Source of the DNA: Frigoriglobus tundricola
GTDB lineage: Bacteria; Planctomycetota; Planctomycetia; Gemmatales; Gemmataceae
NCBI RefSeq assembly: GCF_013128195.2
Contig: NZ_CP053452.2
Span: 7,130,001-7,194,000 of the forward strand
Direction: 5' to 3'
DNA length: 64,000 nucleotides
A program made the position numbers and the translations under genes. A model generated the notes under the pieces. It searched no databases and was not told the origin of the DNA. It was given only the letters and a program-made list of their open reading frames with translations. Positions 35,478-45,309 of the stretch are shown here, piece by piece (within the stretch, counting starts at the first letter, position 1; every line of letters begins with the position of its first letter).

Positions 35478-35672
35478 CGCGCCGTCCCGCGGGGCCTCTC
35501 CCCGCGAGGCGCACGCCCTGCCTGCCGACACAATTGGAGTGGCCGCGACGCCCGCATCCGGGCGACGGGCCGCGAGAGCCAATTGGCAGACTCGACCGGG
35601 GGCCACCTCACCACCGGGCCTGGGCGCACCCGCCGCCGGGGCACCCATCCTTTCCCATTCGGAGGCCCCATC

Positions 35673-37817
35673 ATGCCGGTCAAGCACCTGGTGGAGAACG
35701 TGCGGGACATTGCACTCGTTGGGCACCGCGCCGCGGGCAAGACGAGCCTGGCCGATGCCCTGCTGTACGAGGCACACGCCGTCGATCGCATGGGCAGCGT
35801 GGACGACGGCACCTCGGTCGCGGACTCCGACGACGAGGAGCACAAGCACCACTTCTCCATCGACACCCACGTCCTCCACGCCGACCACGACGGCAAGCAC
35901 CTGAACATCCTCGACGCCCCCGGCTCGCCCGACTTCATCGGCGCGGCGCTGGAGGCGCTGGCCGCCGTCGAGACCGCCGTGATCGTCGTGTCCGCGGTCA
36001 ACGGCGTGGAGATGAACACCCGCCGCATGTTCCAGGAGGCGACGGCGCTCGGGCTGTCGCGGGCCATCGTCATCAACAAGCTGGACACCGACGGCGTCGA
36101 TCTGCCCGCGCTCGTGACGAGCATCCAGGAGGCGTTCGGCAAGAACTGCGTCCTGTTCAACGTCCCGGACCGGCTCGGCGGCGGGATGCGCGACATCCAC
36201 TGCCTGCTGGACCCGCGGGTGATCCTCCCGCCGTCGTGCCCGGTGGACGCCCCGGCCGCGCGCAGCCAGCTCATCGAGGCCGTCGTCGAGGCCGACGAGG
36301 CGCTGCTGGAGAAGTACCTCAGCGAGGGCAAGGTGACGCTTGCTGAACTGGAAGCGGACATCAGCCGCGCGCTCGCCGCCGGGACGCTGGTGCCGATCTT
36401 CTGCGCGTCCGCGAAGAGGGACAAGGGGGTCAAAGAGCTGCTCGACGCGCTGAGCCGCTACGGCCTCTCGCCCGCGTTCGCGGCCAAGCGGCTCGAAGGG
36501 TACCAGGTGGGCACGAACGGTTCGACGCACCAGCTCCAGCCCACCGAGCAGGAGGAGTTCGTCGCGCAGGTGTTCAAGGTGGTCAACGACAAGTTCGTGG
36601 GGCACCTGAGCTTCGTCCGCGTGCTGGCCGGCAAGCTCCAGCACAACCACAACGTCGTCAACCTGCGGAACGGGATGACGCTCCGCGTCGGGCACCTGCT
36701 CGAAGCGCAGGGCAAGGCCACGTCCCAGGTCCACGAGGCCGGGCCGGGCGACATCGTCGCCATCGCGAAGGTCGAGGGGCTGGAGATCGGCGACACGATC
36801 GCGTACACGAGCCACGCGCCGAAGCTGCCGATGCCGCACTTCCCGACGCCGATGTTCGGTCTGGCGATCGGGCCCAAGACCCGCGGCGACGAGCAGAAGA
36901 TCTCCGCGGGCCTGCACAAGCTCGCGGCCGAAGACCCGACCGTGAAGATCACGCACGACGCCCAGACGCACGAGCTGGTCATCAGCGGCGTGAGCCAGTT
37001 GCACCTGGAGATCATCCGGGAGCGGCTCAAGGCCCGGTTCGGGGTCGAGGTCGTCACCAAGGAGCCGAAGATCCCGTACCGCGAGACGATCGTGGGCGAG
37101 GCCGAGGGCGACCACAAGCACAAGAAGCAGACCGGGGGCCGCGGGCAGTTCGCGGAGGTCCACCTGCGCGTCTACCCGCTGTCGCGCGAGATCACGACGC
37201 AGGAGCAGTGCGAGACGGAGTTCGCCAACAAGAGCCGGTTCGAGAAGCTGCGGAGCTGCCACTACGACCCGGCGTTCAACTTCGCGTTCCTCGACCACAT
37301 CGTCGGGGGCACGATCCCGAACAACTTCATCCCGGCCGTCGAGAAGGGGTGCAAGGAGATGCTGGAGCGCGGGGTGCTGGCCGGCTACCGCATCCAGGAC
37401 TGCGCGGTGGAGGTCCACTTCGGCAAGTACCACGACGTGGACTCGTCGGAAGCGGCGTTCAAGACGGCGGCCCGGCACGCGTTCAAGAAGGCGTTCCTCG
37501 CCGCCCGCCCGGCGCTGCTGGAGCCGATCGTGAAGCTGGAGATCACCGTGCCCAACAAGTACACGGGCGCGGTCCTCGGCGACCTGCCCACGAAGCGCGC
37601 GCACGTCGAGAACCAGGAGAGCCTGTCCGGCGACCTGACGGTGGTCTACGCCCGCGCCCCGCTGGCCGAGGTGGCGAAGTACGCGGCCCAGCTCGGCGGC
37701 ATGACGCAGGGGCAGGGCTCCTACGCGATGGAGCTGAGCCACTACGAGATGGTGCCGGCGGCCGTCCAGCAGCAGATCGTCAGCCGGGCCACAGTCGCCG
37801 CCGACGAGGACGAGTGA
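35673..37817 (+). CDS. Elongation factor G-like translational GTPase (EF-G paralogue)
   Basis: A 714-residue protein with the five-domain EF-G plan. The GTPase motifs are GHRAAGKTS (G1, residues 16-24), DAPGSPDF (G3, near 82), and NKLD (G4, near 134); the EF-G C-terminal fold includes HKKQTGGRGQFAEVHL (domain IV). The P-loop and G3 (DAPG) depart slightly from canonical EF-G (DTPG), as in the EF-G2/FusA2-like paralogues of planctomycetes. Its exact role is not shown. The ATG at 35673 has GGAGG 8 nt upstream. Confidence 0.9.
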   Translation: MPVKHLVENVRDIALVGHRAAGKTSLADALLYEAHAVDRMGSVDDGTSVADSDDEEHKHHFSIDTHVLHADHDGKHLNILDAPGSPDFIGAALEALAAVETAVIVVSAVNGVEMNTRRMFQEATALGLSRAIVINKLDTDGVDLPALVTSIQEAFGKNCVLFNVPDRLGGGMRDIHCLLDPRVILPPSCPVDAPAARSQLIEAVVEADEALLEKYLSEGKVTLAELEADISRALAAGTLVPIFCASAKRDKGVKELLDALSRYGLSPAFAAKRLEGYQVGTNGSTHQLQPTEQEEFVAQVFKVVNDKFVGHLSFVRVLAGKLQHNHNVVNLRNGMTLRVGHLLEAQGKATSQVHEAGPGDIVAIAKVEGLEIGDTIAYTSHAPKLPMPHFPTPMFGLAIGPKTRGDEQKISAGLHKLAAEDPTVKITHDAQTHELVISGVSQLHLEIIRERLKARFGVEVVTKEPKIPYRETIVGEAEGDHKHKKQTGGRGQFAEVHLRVYPLSREITTQEQCETEFANKSRFEKLRSCHYDPAFNFAFLDHIVGGTIPNNFIPAVEKGCKEMLERGVLAGYRIQDCAVEVHFGKYHDVDSSEAAFKTAARHAFKKAFLAARPALLEPIVKLEITVPNKYTGAVLGDLPTKRAHVENQESLSGDLTVVYARAPLAEVAKYAAQLGGMTQGQGSYAMELSHYEMVPAAVQQQIVSRATVAADEDE

Positions 37818-37857
37818 TACGCAACAGTGCTGAAGAGTGACGGTGGGTTTTGTTTCG

Positions 37858-38033
37858 GCCCTCTCCGGCGCGAAGCCGACCCCCCTCAGGCCCCCCTCCC
37901 TGAAGGGAGGGGGGTGAACGCGCGCAACGCCTCCTCCGATGCTCCGAGTGCTTCGCGCTTCCGAAGGTCTTTCTCCCCCCTCCCTTCAGGGAGGGGGGCC
38001 GGGGGTGTGGGTCGGCTTCGCGCCGGAGAGGGC
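37858..38033. repeat. Composite inverted repeat, family A copy 1
   Basis: Arms of about 57 bp (37858-37914 and 37975-38033) are near-exact reverse complements. Each arm contains its own palindrome around CCCTCCCTGAAGGGAGGG. The 60-nt centre (TGAACGCGCGCAACGCCTCC and onward) resembles the centre of the copy at 40435-40602. The rest of the 37818-38247 gap is GC-rich and empty. Confidence 0.75.
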
Positions 38034-38247
38034 GAAGCCCCCGCCCGGCCCCTCGGTTCCCTCCCAAGCCCTTTCAGCTCGCTTCAAAGGGTGGGAGCGC
38101 GGTTCACCGGCGCGAACGGTTGCTCGGGGTGTACCAGCCGCCACAGCCCCCGCGCCACAACCCGGTGGCAAAACCCCTGGCACCGGGGCGCGCCGTCGGT
38201 AATGCTAGAGGTACGCCCCTCATTTCGCTCCGTTCGGGTGCCCCCGC

Positions 38248-38973
38248 ATGAAAGCGGTCTACGACTTTTTCGTGAACGAGTGGTACTTCTCGGTCCCGCT
38301 CGTCCTCATGTCGCTCGTCGCCGGGGCGCTCGTCCTCTGGCGGCTCCTGCTCAACAACACCGCGAACACCGACATGGACGACTTCCTGCCGGTGTTCCAG
38401 CAGACCCTCCGCAAGGGCGGCGTCAAGGCCGCCGTGAACCTGTGCAAGGACGAGAAGGGGCTGATCCCCAACCGCCTCTTCGTCGCCGGCCTGGAGGCCG
38501 CCGACCAGGGCGCCGCGGCCATGCGGCGCAGCATGGCGACCGAGAACGAGCTGGAGATCGTCCCGCGCCTGCACTTCCTGCTCGCCCCGATCCTCGCCAT
38601 CGCCAAGATCGCCACGATGGTCGGGCTGTTCTTCACCGTCATCTCGATGATCAACACGTTCAACGCGATCGGCGAGCAAGCGGCCAGCGGCAAGGCGAAA
38701 GAAATTGGCGGTCATGCCTCCAAGATCGGCCTCGCGCTGTTCGCCACCGCGCTCGGCCTGTTCACCGCCATCCCGCTGGTGTTCAGCCACGTGCTGTTCA
38801 AGTCGTGGATCGCGGGCTTCGAGATCAAGGTCAAGTCCGCGTCGCACAAGCTCATCACGCTCGTCACCAACTACAAGAAGGACCCGAAGCTGCTCGACGA
38901 CCGGGGCGAAGACGACGGGGACGCGGACGACGACCGCGCGCCGCGGGGCAAGCGGAAGGTCACCCGCGGGTGA
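38248..38973 (+). CDS. MotA/TolQ/ExbB proton-channel family protein
   Basis: A 241-residue inner membrane protein with an N-terminal helix (about 12-35) and two further helices (about 113-138 and 160-185). Family signals include IAKIATMVGLFFTVISMINTF and LFATALGLFTAIP with the channel Thr. The C-terminus is a charged tail (DDRGEDDGDADDDRAPRGKR). It is followed by two ExbD-like genes, giving an ExbB-ExbD-ExbD set that could energise an outer-envelope process. Confidence 0.9.
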   Translation: MKAVYDFFVNEWYFSVPLVLMSLVAGALVLWRLLLNNTANTDMDDFLPVFQQTLRKGGVKAAVNLCKDEKGLIPNRLFVAGLEAADQGAAAMRRSMATENELEIVPRLHFLLAPILAIAKIATMVGLFFTVISMINTFNAIGEQAASGKAKEIGGHASKIGLALFATALGLFTAIPLVFSHVLFKSWIAGFEIKVKSASHKLITLVTNYKKDPKLLDDRGEDDGDADDDRAPRGKRKVTRG

Positions 38974-39015
38974 CGGCGGCGCGGTTCACCCTACTCCTGA
39001 ATGGAGCCAGCCCGT

Positions 39016-39810
39016 ATGGCCGTCAAGCCGCCGAAAGCGTTCGACGTGTGGTTCGTCGCGGCGAACACCGTTTACAAGGCCGTGCCGTACAACGTGGTCG
39101 CGGACTGGACGCAGCAGGGCCGCCTCGCGGCCGCCGATCAGGTGCGCCCGGCCGGCACCGAGGCGGCCTGGGTGCCCGTGGCCAAGCACGACCTGTTTTC
39201 GGACTACCTCCCGCGAGCGACCGCGACCCGAGCGCCGCGGCCCGCCGCGCCGCGCGCGCGCAGCTGCGATGGCGGGAACGACCGCGGAGCGGTCGACGCG
39301 ACCGAGCCCGCCGCGGCTCCGGTCGAACTGCCCGACCCGGAACCGGGGCCGGCGGTCAGCCGGTTCGAGGACGACGACGAAGTGGACATGATCCCGCTCA
39401 TCGACATCAGCATGGTGCTGCTGGTGTTCTTCATCATCATTCAGGCGGCGGGCGCGCTCGCACCCGTCGACGTGCCCGAGATGAAGTACGCCGGGCAGCT
39501 CCGCGACGACCCCGACGCGATCACGATCACGATCGAGAAGCTGAACGCGGAGAGCGTCTACTACTCGGTCCGGGTGGGGCCGTCGGCCGCCCTCCCGAGT
39601 CGCGACCTGCTCCCGACGCCGGAAGCGGCGATCCAGGCGCTCAACGAGGCCCTGTCCGGGGTCACCCGCCCGCCGGAGGTGCGGATCGCGTGCCGCAAGG
39701 ACCTGCCGCGCGAGCGGGTGTACGAGCTACGCCGCGAACTGGAGCCGCTCCGCAAGAAGGGCATCATCAACTCCACCGTCGCCACCGTCGTCGAGGCACC
39801 GAACCAATGA
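39016..39810 (+). CDS. ExbD/TolR-like protein with GYF-like N-terminal domain
   Basis: A 264-residue fusion. Residues about 5-58 (VWFVAANTVYKAVPYNVVAD to AAWVPVAKHDLF) fit the GYF_2 domain pattern of bacterial proteins. After a Pro/Ala linker comes ExbD: EVDMIPLIDISMVLLVFFII (about 120-140) with the membrane Asp, then a periplasmic domain. The ATG at 39016 is preferred (GGAG 9 nt upstream) over the ATG at 39001, which has no good site. The next ExbD gene overlaps it by 4 nt. Confidence 0.85.
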   Translation: MAVKPPKAFDVWFVAANTVYKAVPYNVVADWTQQGRLAAADQVRPAGTEAAWVPVAKHDLFSDYLPRATATRAPRPAAPRARSCDGGNDRGAVDATEPAAAPVELPDPEPGPAVSRFEDDDEVDMIPLIDISMVLLVFFIIIQAAGALAPVDVPEMKYAGQLRDDPDAITITIEKLNAESVYYSVRVGPSAALPSRDLLPTPEAAIQALNEALSGVTRPPEVRIACRKDLPRERVYELRRELEPLRKKGIINSTVATVVEAPNQ

Positions 39811-40427
39811 GCGCCTGGCAGGTCCGCAAAGAGGGGGCGCCGGAGGTCTACACGCTGGCGTCCGAGGCCGACGTCGTGACGGCGATGCGGGACGGCCACT
39901 TCGTCCCCTTCGACGAGGTGAAAGGCCCGCGCGACGAGTTCTGGCTGCCGCTCGAAACGCACCCCGTGTTCGCGGAGGCGGCCCTCGACGTGGACCCGCC
40001 GCCGCCCGAGGTGACCGACGAGACGCACCTCGACATGAACCCGCTCATCGACGTGTGCCTCGTGCTGCTCATCTTCTTCATCCTCACCATCACCTACGCG
40101 TCGCTCGAACGCGCCGTCGATGTTCCCGAGGACTCGCCCGACGAAAAGGGGGCGAAGAAGATTGATTACCGGGAGATCAAGGACCGGGTGTTCAAGGTGA
40201 TCGTGAAGATGGACGGCGAGCAGCCGGTCATCACGATCGAGGGCAAGAAGGTGCCCCTGGATCGCGTGTACGCCGAGATGGAGACGGTCATCGGTACGAC
40301 CGGTCGCAAGGAGATGCTGCTGGACATCGACCGCGACGTGCCCTGGGGCGTCGAAACGGCCGTTCTCGATGCGGCGAAGGGGAACAAGGTTCACAACATC
40401 ATCAACAACCAGCGCCCGCGGCGCTAA
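39807..40427 (+). CDS. Second ExbD/TolR-like protein with GYF-like N-terminus
   Basis: A 206-residue partner of the upstream ExbD gene, joined by ATGA overlap. The N-terminus (AWQVRKEGAPEVYTLASEAD to EFWLPLETHPVF) again resembles a GYF_2-type module, more diverged. The ExbD helix LDMNPLIDVCLVLLIFFILT carries the channel Asp. The periplasmic part (VIVKMDGEQPVITIEGKKVP) is standard ExbD. The pair differs in its periplasmic domain, suggesting a heteromer. Confidence 0.87.
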   Translation: MSAWQVRKEGAPEVYTLASEADVVTAMRDGHFVPFDEVKGPRDEFWLPLETHPVFAEAALDVDPPPPEVTDETHLDMNPLIDVCLVLLIFFILTITYASLERAVDVPEDSPDEKGAKKIDYREIKDRVFKVIVKMDGEQPVITIEGKKVPLDRVYAEMETVIGTTGRKEMLLDIDRDVPWGVETAVLDAAKGNKVHNIINNQRPRR

Positions 40428-40434
40428 GGACCTA

Positions 40435-40602
40435 CCCCCCGGCCCCTCACTGAAGGGAGGGGGCGGAAAGACGAAGCACCCACCCCCCAACCCCCTTCCT
40501 GAAGGGAGGGGGTGAACGCTTGCGAAGCCTCCTCTGACTCTCCCGAACCATTGGAATCTCGAGGGTCTTGCTCCCTTCTCTTCAGGGAGGGGGCCGGGGG
40601 CG
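40435..40602. repeat. Composite inverted repeat, family A copy 2
   Basis: This repeats the CTGAAGGGAGGGGG and CTTCAGGGAGGGGG units of the element at 37858, with a similar centre (GTGAACGCTTGCGAAGCCTC and onward). It lies after the second ExbD gene; the rest of the 40428-40785 gap has no gene. The two copies bracket the ExbB-ExbD-ExbD cluster. Confidence 0.65.
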
Positions 40603-40785
40603 AATCGGCTGAACCAGACGTGTTCTCCCCATCTTCCGCAACCAACCCATTTGCCTGCAAATTCGTTACGCGCGGAAAAATCGATTCAAGTTCCCAGACT
40701 CTCTGCGTCGATAACGAGCGATAAGCGGAAGGAACCGGCTTTTGGGGAGCCGGTTCGCCACGACACCGCGACGGGGGGAGTCGTC

Positions 40786-42227
40786 ATGAGCGACGCGCGG
40801 GGTCTGCTCGATCGAATTTCCGCATTCCGCCAACGGCTCGACGCCACGCCGCAACTCGTTCCGGACGCCGTGCCGGTCGACGCCGAGCCCGTGCTCACGG
40901 CCGAGGTCGATGCGTTCCGCGAATCGGTGCGGCGCATCGTCGGCGCGCCCGCCGCGGTCGCCGAGGGGCCGCTGCCGGTGTTCACCGAGCGCGCGCACCG
41001 GCTCCTGGCGAGCGCGAAGCCGCTCCTCGACCGCCAGCGCGCGTTCACGGCCGACCCGCTGTACGTCGGCCTTTCGGCCGCGAGCGCCGCGGACCCGCTC
41101 GTGCGGTACCACCGCGAAACGGTCGCGGTGCTCGAGACGGTCGTCCGCATGGCGCGGTCGTTCCCGAACTCGGTCGCGGCGCAGTTGAAGCTGTGCGACG
41201 GGCTGGACGGGCTGCTCGCCGTGGTGCGGGACCGCCTCTCGGTCCAGGAACAGGCGCTTACCCGGCGCCGCACGGCGGTCACGCGCATCGACCGCCTGGC
41301 CGCGTTCCTCACCGCGCTGCACACGAACCAGAGCGAGACGCTCCAGACGGTCGCCACGCTGGCCGAGGAGCTGCTCGACGAGGCCCGGCAGGGCAAGCCG
41401 GTCCGGTTCGTCGCCGCGCCGGTCACGTCCACCTCCGCGCACCCGCTCGGTACCGCGTACCCGGTGCCGGCGCGGTTCGTCGCGGCGCACGCGATCAATG
41501 TTGCTCAGGTGATCGCGCGGATCGTGCCCCACGACTACGAGTGGGCGGGGCGGCCGCTGGTGCCGGTGGTCGCGGCGCTCATCATGGACTGCGGGATGCT
41601 CGTCCTGCCGGCGCACCTGCTCGCCAAGCCGGGGCCGCTGGCGCCCGACGAGCGGCGGGTGGTCGAGAGCCACGCCAAGTACGGCGCGGAACTGCTCCTG
41701 TACCGGTTCCCGAGCACGGCCGGGCCGCTGGCGGCGGCCGTCGCCACGCACCACGAACGGGGCGACGGCACGGGCTACCCGAACGGCCTCCGCGGCGCCG
41801 ACCTGCCGGCGCTCGGGCGCTGCTCCGCGTCGCGGACGTGTACGCGGCGCTCAACGAGGAGCGCCCGCACCGGGCCGCCGCCGATCCGCGGGCGGCGCTC
41901 ACCGAGGTGCTCCTCCTGGCCGAACAGGGGCAGGTCGATCGCGACTTCGCCGAGTACCTGCTGAACCTCGCGTTCTATCCGGTGGGCACGGTGGTCGAAC
42001 TGACCGATGGCAGCGTCGGGACGGTGGTCGCGAACCACCCGAACCGGCTCGATCCGCGCTCGCCCGGGCGCCCGGTGGTCGCGATCCTGGCGTCGGCCGA
42101 CGGGGCGCTCTTGCCGCAGGCCGAACACGTGGACCTCACCGCCGCGGACCGCGGCGGCATCGTCCGCGGGCTCCCGGCCGCCCGTGCCCGCGAGCTGCTC
42201 GGGAGCCGGTACCCCGACCTCGTGTGA
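40786..42227 (+). pseudogene. HD-GYP-like protein gene with a frameshift
   Basis: The gene starts at 40786 with GGGGAG upstream. The region near residues 230-330 resembles HD/HD-GYP phosphodiesterases: VAHAINVAQVIARIV, then ALIMDCGM where the HD pair should be (Met replaces His), and HHERGDGTGYPNGL (GYP box). At about 41820 the frame shifts: the expected GR-LLRVADVYAAL is split by loss of one base, and coding continues in another frame to 42227. The C-terminal part (YPVGTVVELTDGSVGTVVAN) is a normal HD-GYP-associated tail. This could be a genuine pseudogene, a degenerate family member or a sequencing error. Confidence 0.75.
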
Positions 42228-42324
42228 GTCGACTAAAGGTCGTCAGGGCTCGATCAGTACCAGAAGCGGCGCCAGACACCCACGGCGTTTGCAGTTCCGC
42301 CACCGCTAAGAGCTTCGCATCCGA

Positions 42325-45309
42325 TCAGATCCAGACGCTGCCGGCGACGTTGACCCCGCCGGGTCCGCTCGGCTGGCCGTCGACGGTCATCAGTTGGAAC
42401 GAGAGCCCGCTGTAGAGGGCGATCGCCGACACGTTGCCGGTGAACCCGGTGACGATGTCGGCGTACCCGCCCCCGGTCGGGTCCTCGGTCGCCACGGTCA
42501 CCCCGAACGACTGGCCCGGGTACGCGAAGAACCACCCCATCAGCCCCTGCGAGACCCCGTCGTACTCCAGCACCAGTGTCGAGCCGGTCCGCGCCCCGAA
42601 GATGATGTCGTCGTGCCCGGACCCGTTCAGGTCGCCGGTGGCAACATTGACCCCGTTCATCGGGATCGGGGCGAAGTCGTACGGCTGGAGCAGTTGGCCG
42701 GACGCGTTGAACACCCCGGCCGCGCCCACCTGGGACGCGGTGCCCACGATGATCTGGTCGTGACCGACCCCTTGCACGTCTCCGGCCGCGATGGTGACGC
42801 CGCCGGTGAACCCGCCGAACGCCGAGAACAGGGTGATCATCTGGGTGCTGGCGCCGGCGTAGGCAAACACGAAGTCGCCCCCCGTGGCCGTGGAGAAGAT
42901 CACGTCGGCGGTCCCGGTGCCGGTCAGGTCCCCGGCCGCGATGTTGAACTCGCCCGCGTACCCCGGGAACGCGAAGTATTCGCTGAGCAGGGAGAAGTCC
43001 TTGCCGCTGTAGATCTCGACCAGGCCGTTGAGGGCACCGGGGCCGGCCATGACGATCAGGTCGTCGTACCCGTCCCCGGTCACGTCACCCACCGCCACCT
43101 TGATTCCGCCCGCGTAGCCGCTGAACGGCTGGAAGGCGAGGATCGTTCCGTTGGTCGCCGGGCTGAAGACCGTAACCACGCCGGGGCCGCCTGCACCACT
43201 GGCCGACGCGTAAAGCGGAACGGGGCGGGACCGGTGTGGCGTGCTGGGTGGCGGCGGTGGCGCCGTCGGCGGCGCGTTAACGGTTACCGCGGGTTGGGCG
43301 GCAAGCGAAACGAGATGGACCGTGAGTGCGAGCGTGCTGGGGGTGCCGGTGGTGGTGCCGGTGAAAACCGCAGTGTAGGTGCCAGGCGTGGCGGTTTCTG
43401 TAACAGGCCCGAAGGAACCGGTACTCGTGCCGCCCGCGAGGTGGAGGACGAAATCACTGCCGGGCAACCGCGTGATCGCGTTCCCGGCGGCGTCCTTCAC
43501 TCTGATCGTCACGACATCGGTGCCGCCCGCGAGAACCGACGTGGACGCGAAGCTCGCCGTCGAGTTCGCAGCGTTGACGGCAATCGGCGTGACCTGGACG
43601 CTCGGCTGGCTGCTGAGTTGCACGCCGCCCACGGTGACGGTCAGGGTGCTCGTGGTGCCCGCCGTGCTGCCGATGAAGGTGACGGTGTAGACGTCGGACG
43701 TGCCCGTTTCCGTCACCGTTCCGAAGGTGCCCGCACTCGTCCCGCCCGCCAGGCTGAGCTGAAAGGCGCTGCTCGGCAGCTCACTGACGCCGGCGCCGGT
43801 GGTGTCTTTCACGACAACGGTCAGGCGGTCGGCCGTCCCGGCGTCCGCGCTCGACCGGGCGAAGCTCACGGTCGAGTTCGAGCTACTGATCGTCTGGTTG
43901 ATGTAGGTGAACGAATCGGCCGAGGATGTGGTCGAGGTGCCGTACCCGAAGACGGGCGCGGTGACGTTCGCGTTCGGGTTGCTGCTGTTGAGGTCGGTTT
44001 CGTTCACCCCGGACTGCACCGTGACGTTGACGGTCCCCGACCCGCTCGGTACGACCGCCGTGATCTGTGTGTCGCTCACCACGGTCACGGACGGCGAAGC
44101 GGTCGAGCCGAAGTACACCGACAGGTTGCCGGCCGCGCCCGAGAAGTTCTGACCGGTGATGGTGACGGTGGTCCCGGCCGTACCGATGGTTGAACTGAGC
44201 CCGGTCACCACGGGGGTCAGATCGACCACCTGAAAGTCGCTCGCGGTGAGCGATTCCAAGCTGAGAACGTCGTTCAGGCCGCCCCCGTTCCAACTGTCCG
44301 ACCACGTCGAGCTGCTGCCGTTCGTGTTCACCGAAGCGGAGGTGCCGCTGACGTACATCGCGCTCCCGTCGTCCGCGAGAATCAGGCCGTACTGTTGCAT
44401 GGCGGTGGCGATGATCTGCGCTTCCGGACCCATCTGGGCGATCAGGGCGTTGACGGCGGGGGTGTTCGCCAGGCGCAGCCGGGCGCCCATCGGTAGCTTG
44501 TTACTGGACTGGGCCGAGACGTTGATCTCGTGCGAGGCCGGGTACACGTACTGCGGGTTGATGTCGCCGCTGGGCAGCGTGAACCGCAGCGCGTGGTTGA
44601 TGGCCCCCTGGCCGCCCTGCGAAACGGGGTTGGCCTCGTCGGGCCGGAGCAGCGTCGCCAGGATCGACAGCCCCGCCGCGTCCGCCGAGGTGTCCCCGAG
44701 GGTCCGGAACGTGTTCGTACTCATGTTCCAGACGGATTCCTGGAGCGCTTCCCACCCGCCCGTGTGGTTCGTCGTGTCGGTCGGGCGCGACGCCCCGTAC
44801 AGCTCGTAGGCGATGTCGTTGTCCGCGTCGAAGACGATGAGGTGGGAATCGCCCCGGGCCGGGACGCCGCCGAGGTTCGGCCCGCCCTGGTAATCGCCCT
44901 CGATAACGGCGCTGGCCGGGATCGGAACGGGGAGCGGGTCGCTCTCGCTGGGGTAGCCGTTGATAGCGACGTTCACTTTCGAGACCGAGTTGCCGTGAAC
45001 GACGTTGATCGGAATGCCGTAGAGCAGCGCGTTGCCGTTGGACGCACTATCGGCACCCAGATCCGGGTGGATGCTGATCGCCGCGCCGATCTGGTTGATG
45101 ATGGCCGCCGAGTTGGCGGCCACCGGCGCGTTGGCGATGTTCTGGTTGAGTGGGTAATCGGCCGGGAACAGTTGCTGGCCCGCGAGCGAGGGCACGTCGC
45201 GCGGTTCGAGTTCTTCAACGGCACGCCAGGCGCGGGGCGCCCGGCCCGTGCGCGTGTACCCGATCTTCCGGCCGGTGAGTTCGTCCAGAATGCGCGACAG
45301 TCGAGACAC
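42325..45309 (-). CDS. Giant extracellular protein with Ig-like, IPT/TIG and FG-GAP repeats
   Basis: A 994-residue protein. The N-terminal AVEELEPRDVPS (about 25-40) resembles the planctomycete extracellular-type motif (LExRxxxS). An IPT/TIG domain follows (near 360-440: SSTIGTAGTTVTITGQNFSG). Two homologous Ig-like repeats come next (each with AGG-T, VVKD/IRVKD and LSLAGGTSAGTFG/LHLAGGTSTGSFG signatures), then seven or so FG-GAP/VCBS-type repeats (VAVGDVTGDGYDDLI, AAGDLTGTGTADVIF). GTG start at 45309 with GGAGGG 6 nt upstream; the in-frame extension to 45663 crosses a hairpin repeat. A role in adhesion or as a surface protein is inferred. Confidence 0.82.
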   Translation of the reverse strand: MSRLSRILDELTGRKIGYTRTGRAPRAWRAVEELEPRDVPSLAGQQLFPADYPLNQNIANAPVAANSAAIINQIGAAISIHPDLGADSASNGNALLYGIPINVVHGNSVSKVNVAINGYPSESDPLPVPIPASAVIEGDYQGGPNLGGVPARGDSHLIVFDADNDIAYELYGASRPTDTTNHTGGWEALQESVWNMSTNTFRTLGDTSADAAGLSILATLLRPDEANPVSQGGQGAINHALRFTLPSGDINPQYVYPASHEINVSAQSSNKLPMGARLRLANTPAVNALIAQMGPEAQIIATAMQQYGLILADDGSAMYVSGTSASVNTNGSSSTWSDSWNGGGLNDVLSLESLTASDFQVVDLTPVVTGLSSTIGTAGTTVTITGQNFSGAAGNLSVYFGSTASPSVTVVSDTQITAVVPSGSGTVNVTVQSGVNETDLNSSNPNANVTAPVFGYGTSTTSSADSFTYINQTISSSNSTVSFARSSADAGTADRLTVVVKDTTGAGVSELPSSAFQLSLAGGTSAGTFGTVTETGTSDVYTVTFIGSTAGTTSTLTVTVGGVQLSSQPSVQVTPIAVNAANSTASFASTSVLAGGTDVVTIRVKDAAGNAITRLPGSDFVLHLAGGTSTGSFGPVTETATPGTYTAVFTGTTTGTPSTLALTVHLVSLAAQPAVTVNAPPTAPPPPPSTPHRSRPVPLYASASGAGGPGVVTVFSPATNGTILAFQPFSGYAGGIKVAVGDVTGDGYDDLIVMAGPGALNGLVEIYSGKDFSLLSEYFAFPGYAGEFNIAAGDLTGTGTADVIFSTATGGDFVFAYAGASTQMITLFSAFGGFTGGVTIAAGDVQGVGHDQIIVGTASQVGAAGVFNASGQLLQPYDFAPIPMNGVNVATGDLNGSGHDDIIFGARTGSTLVLEYDGVSQGLMGWFFAYPGQSFGVTVATEDPTGGGYADIVTGFTGNVSAIALYSGLSFQLMTVDGQPSGPGGVNVAGSVWI

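Noticed and set aside
35166-37742. An 858-codon open frame antisense to the EF-G-like gene
   Set aside because: It lies opposite a clear translational GTPase and is rich in Arg, Val, Leu and Asp runs typical of GC-rich shadow frames; no domain is visible.
37858-38033. A CRISPR-like array from the repeated GGGAGGGG units
   Set aside because: The units are inverted rather than directly repeated at regular spacing, and no cas gene is nearby.
42394-44193. A 599-codon plus-strand open frame opposite the FG-GAP protein
   Set aside because: The repeat structure of the opposite strand explains its regularity; the minus-strand domains are unambiguous.
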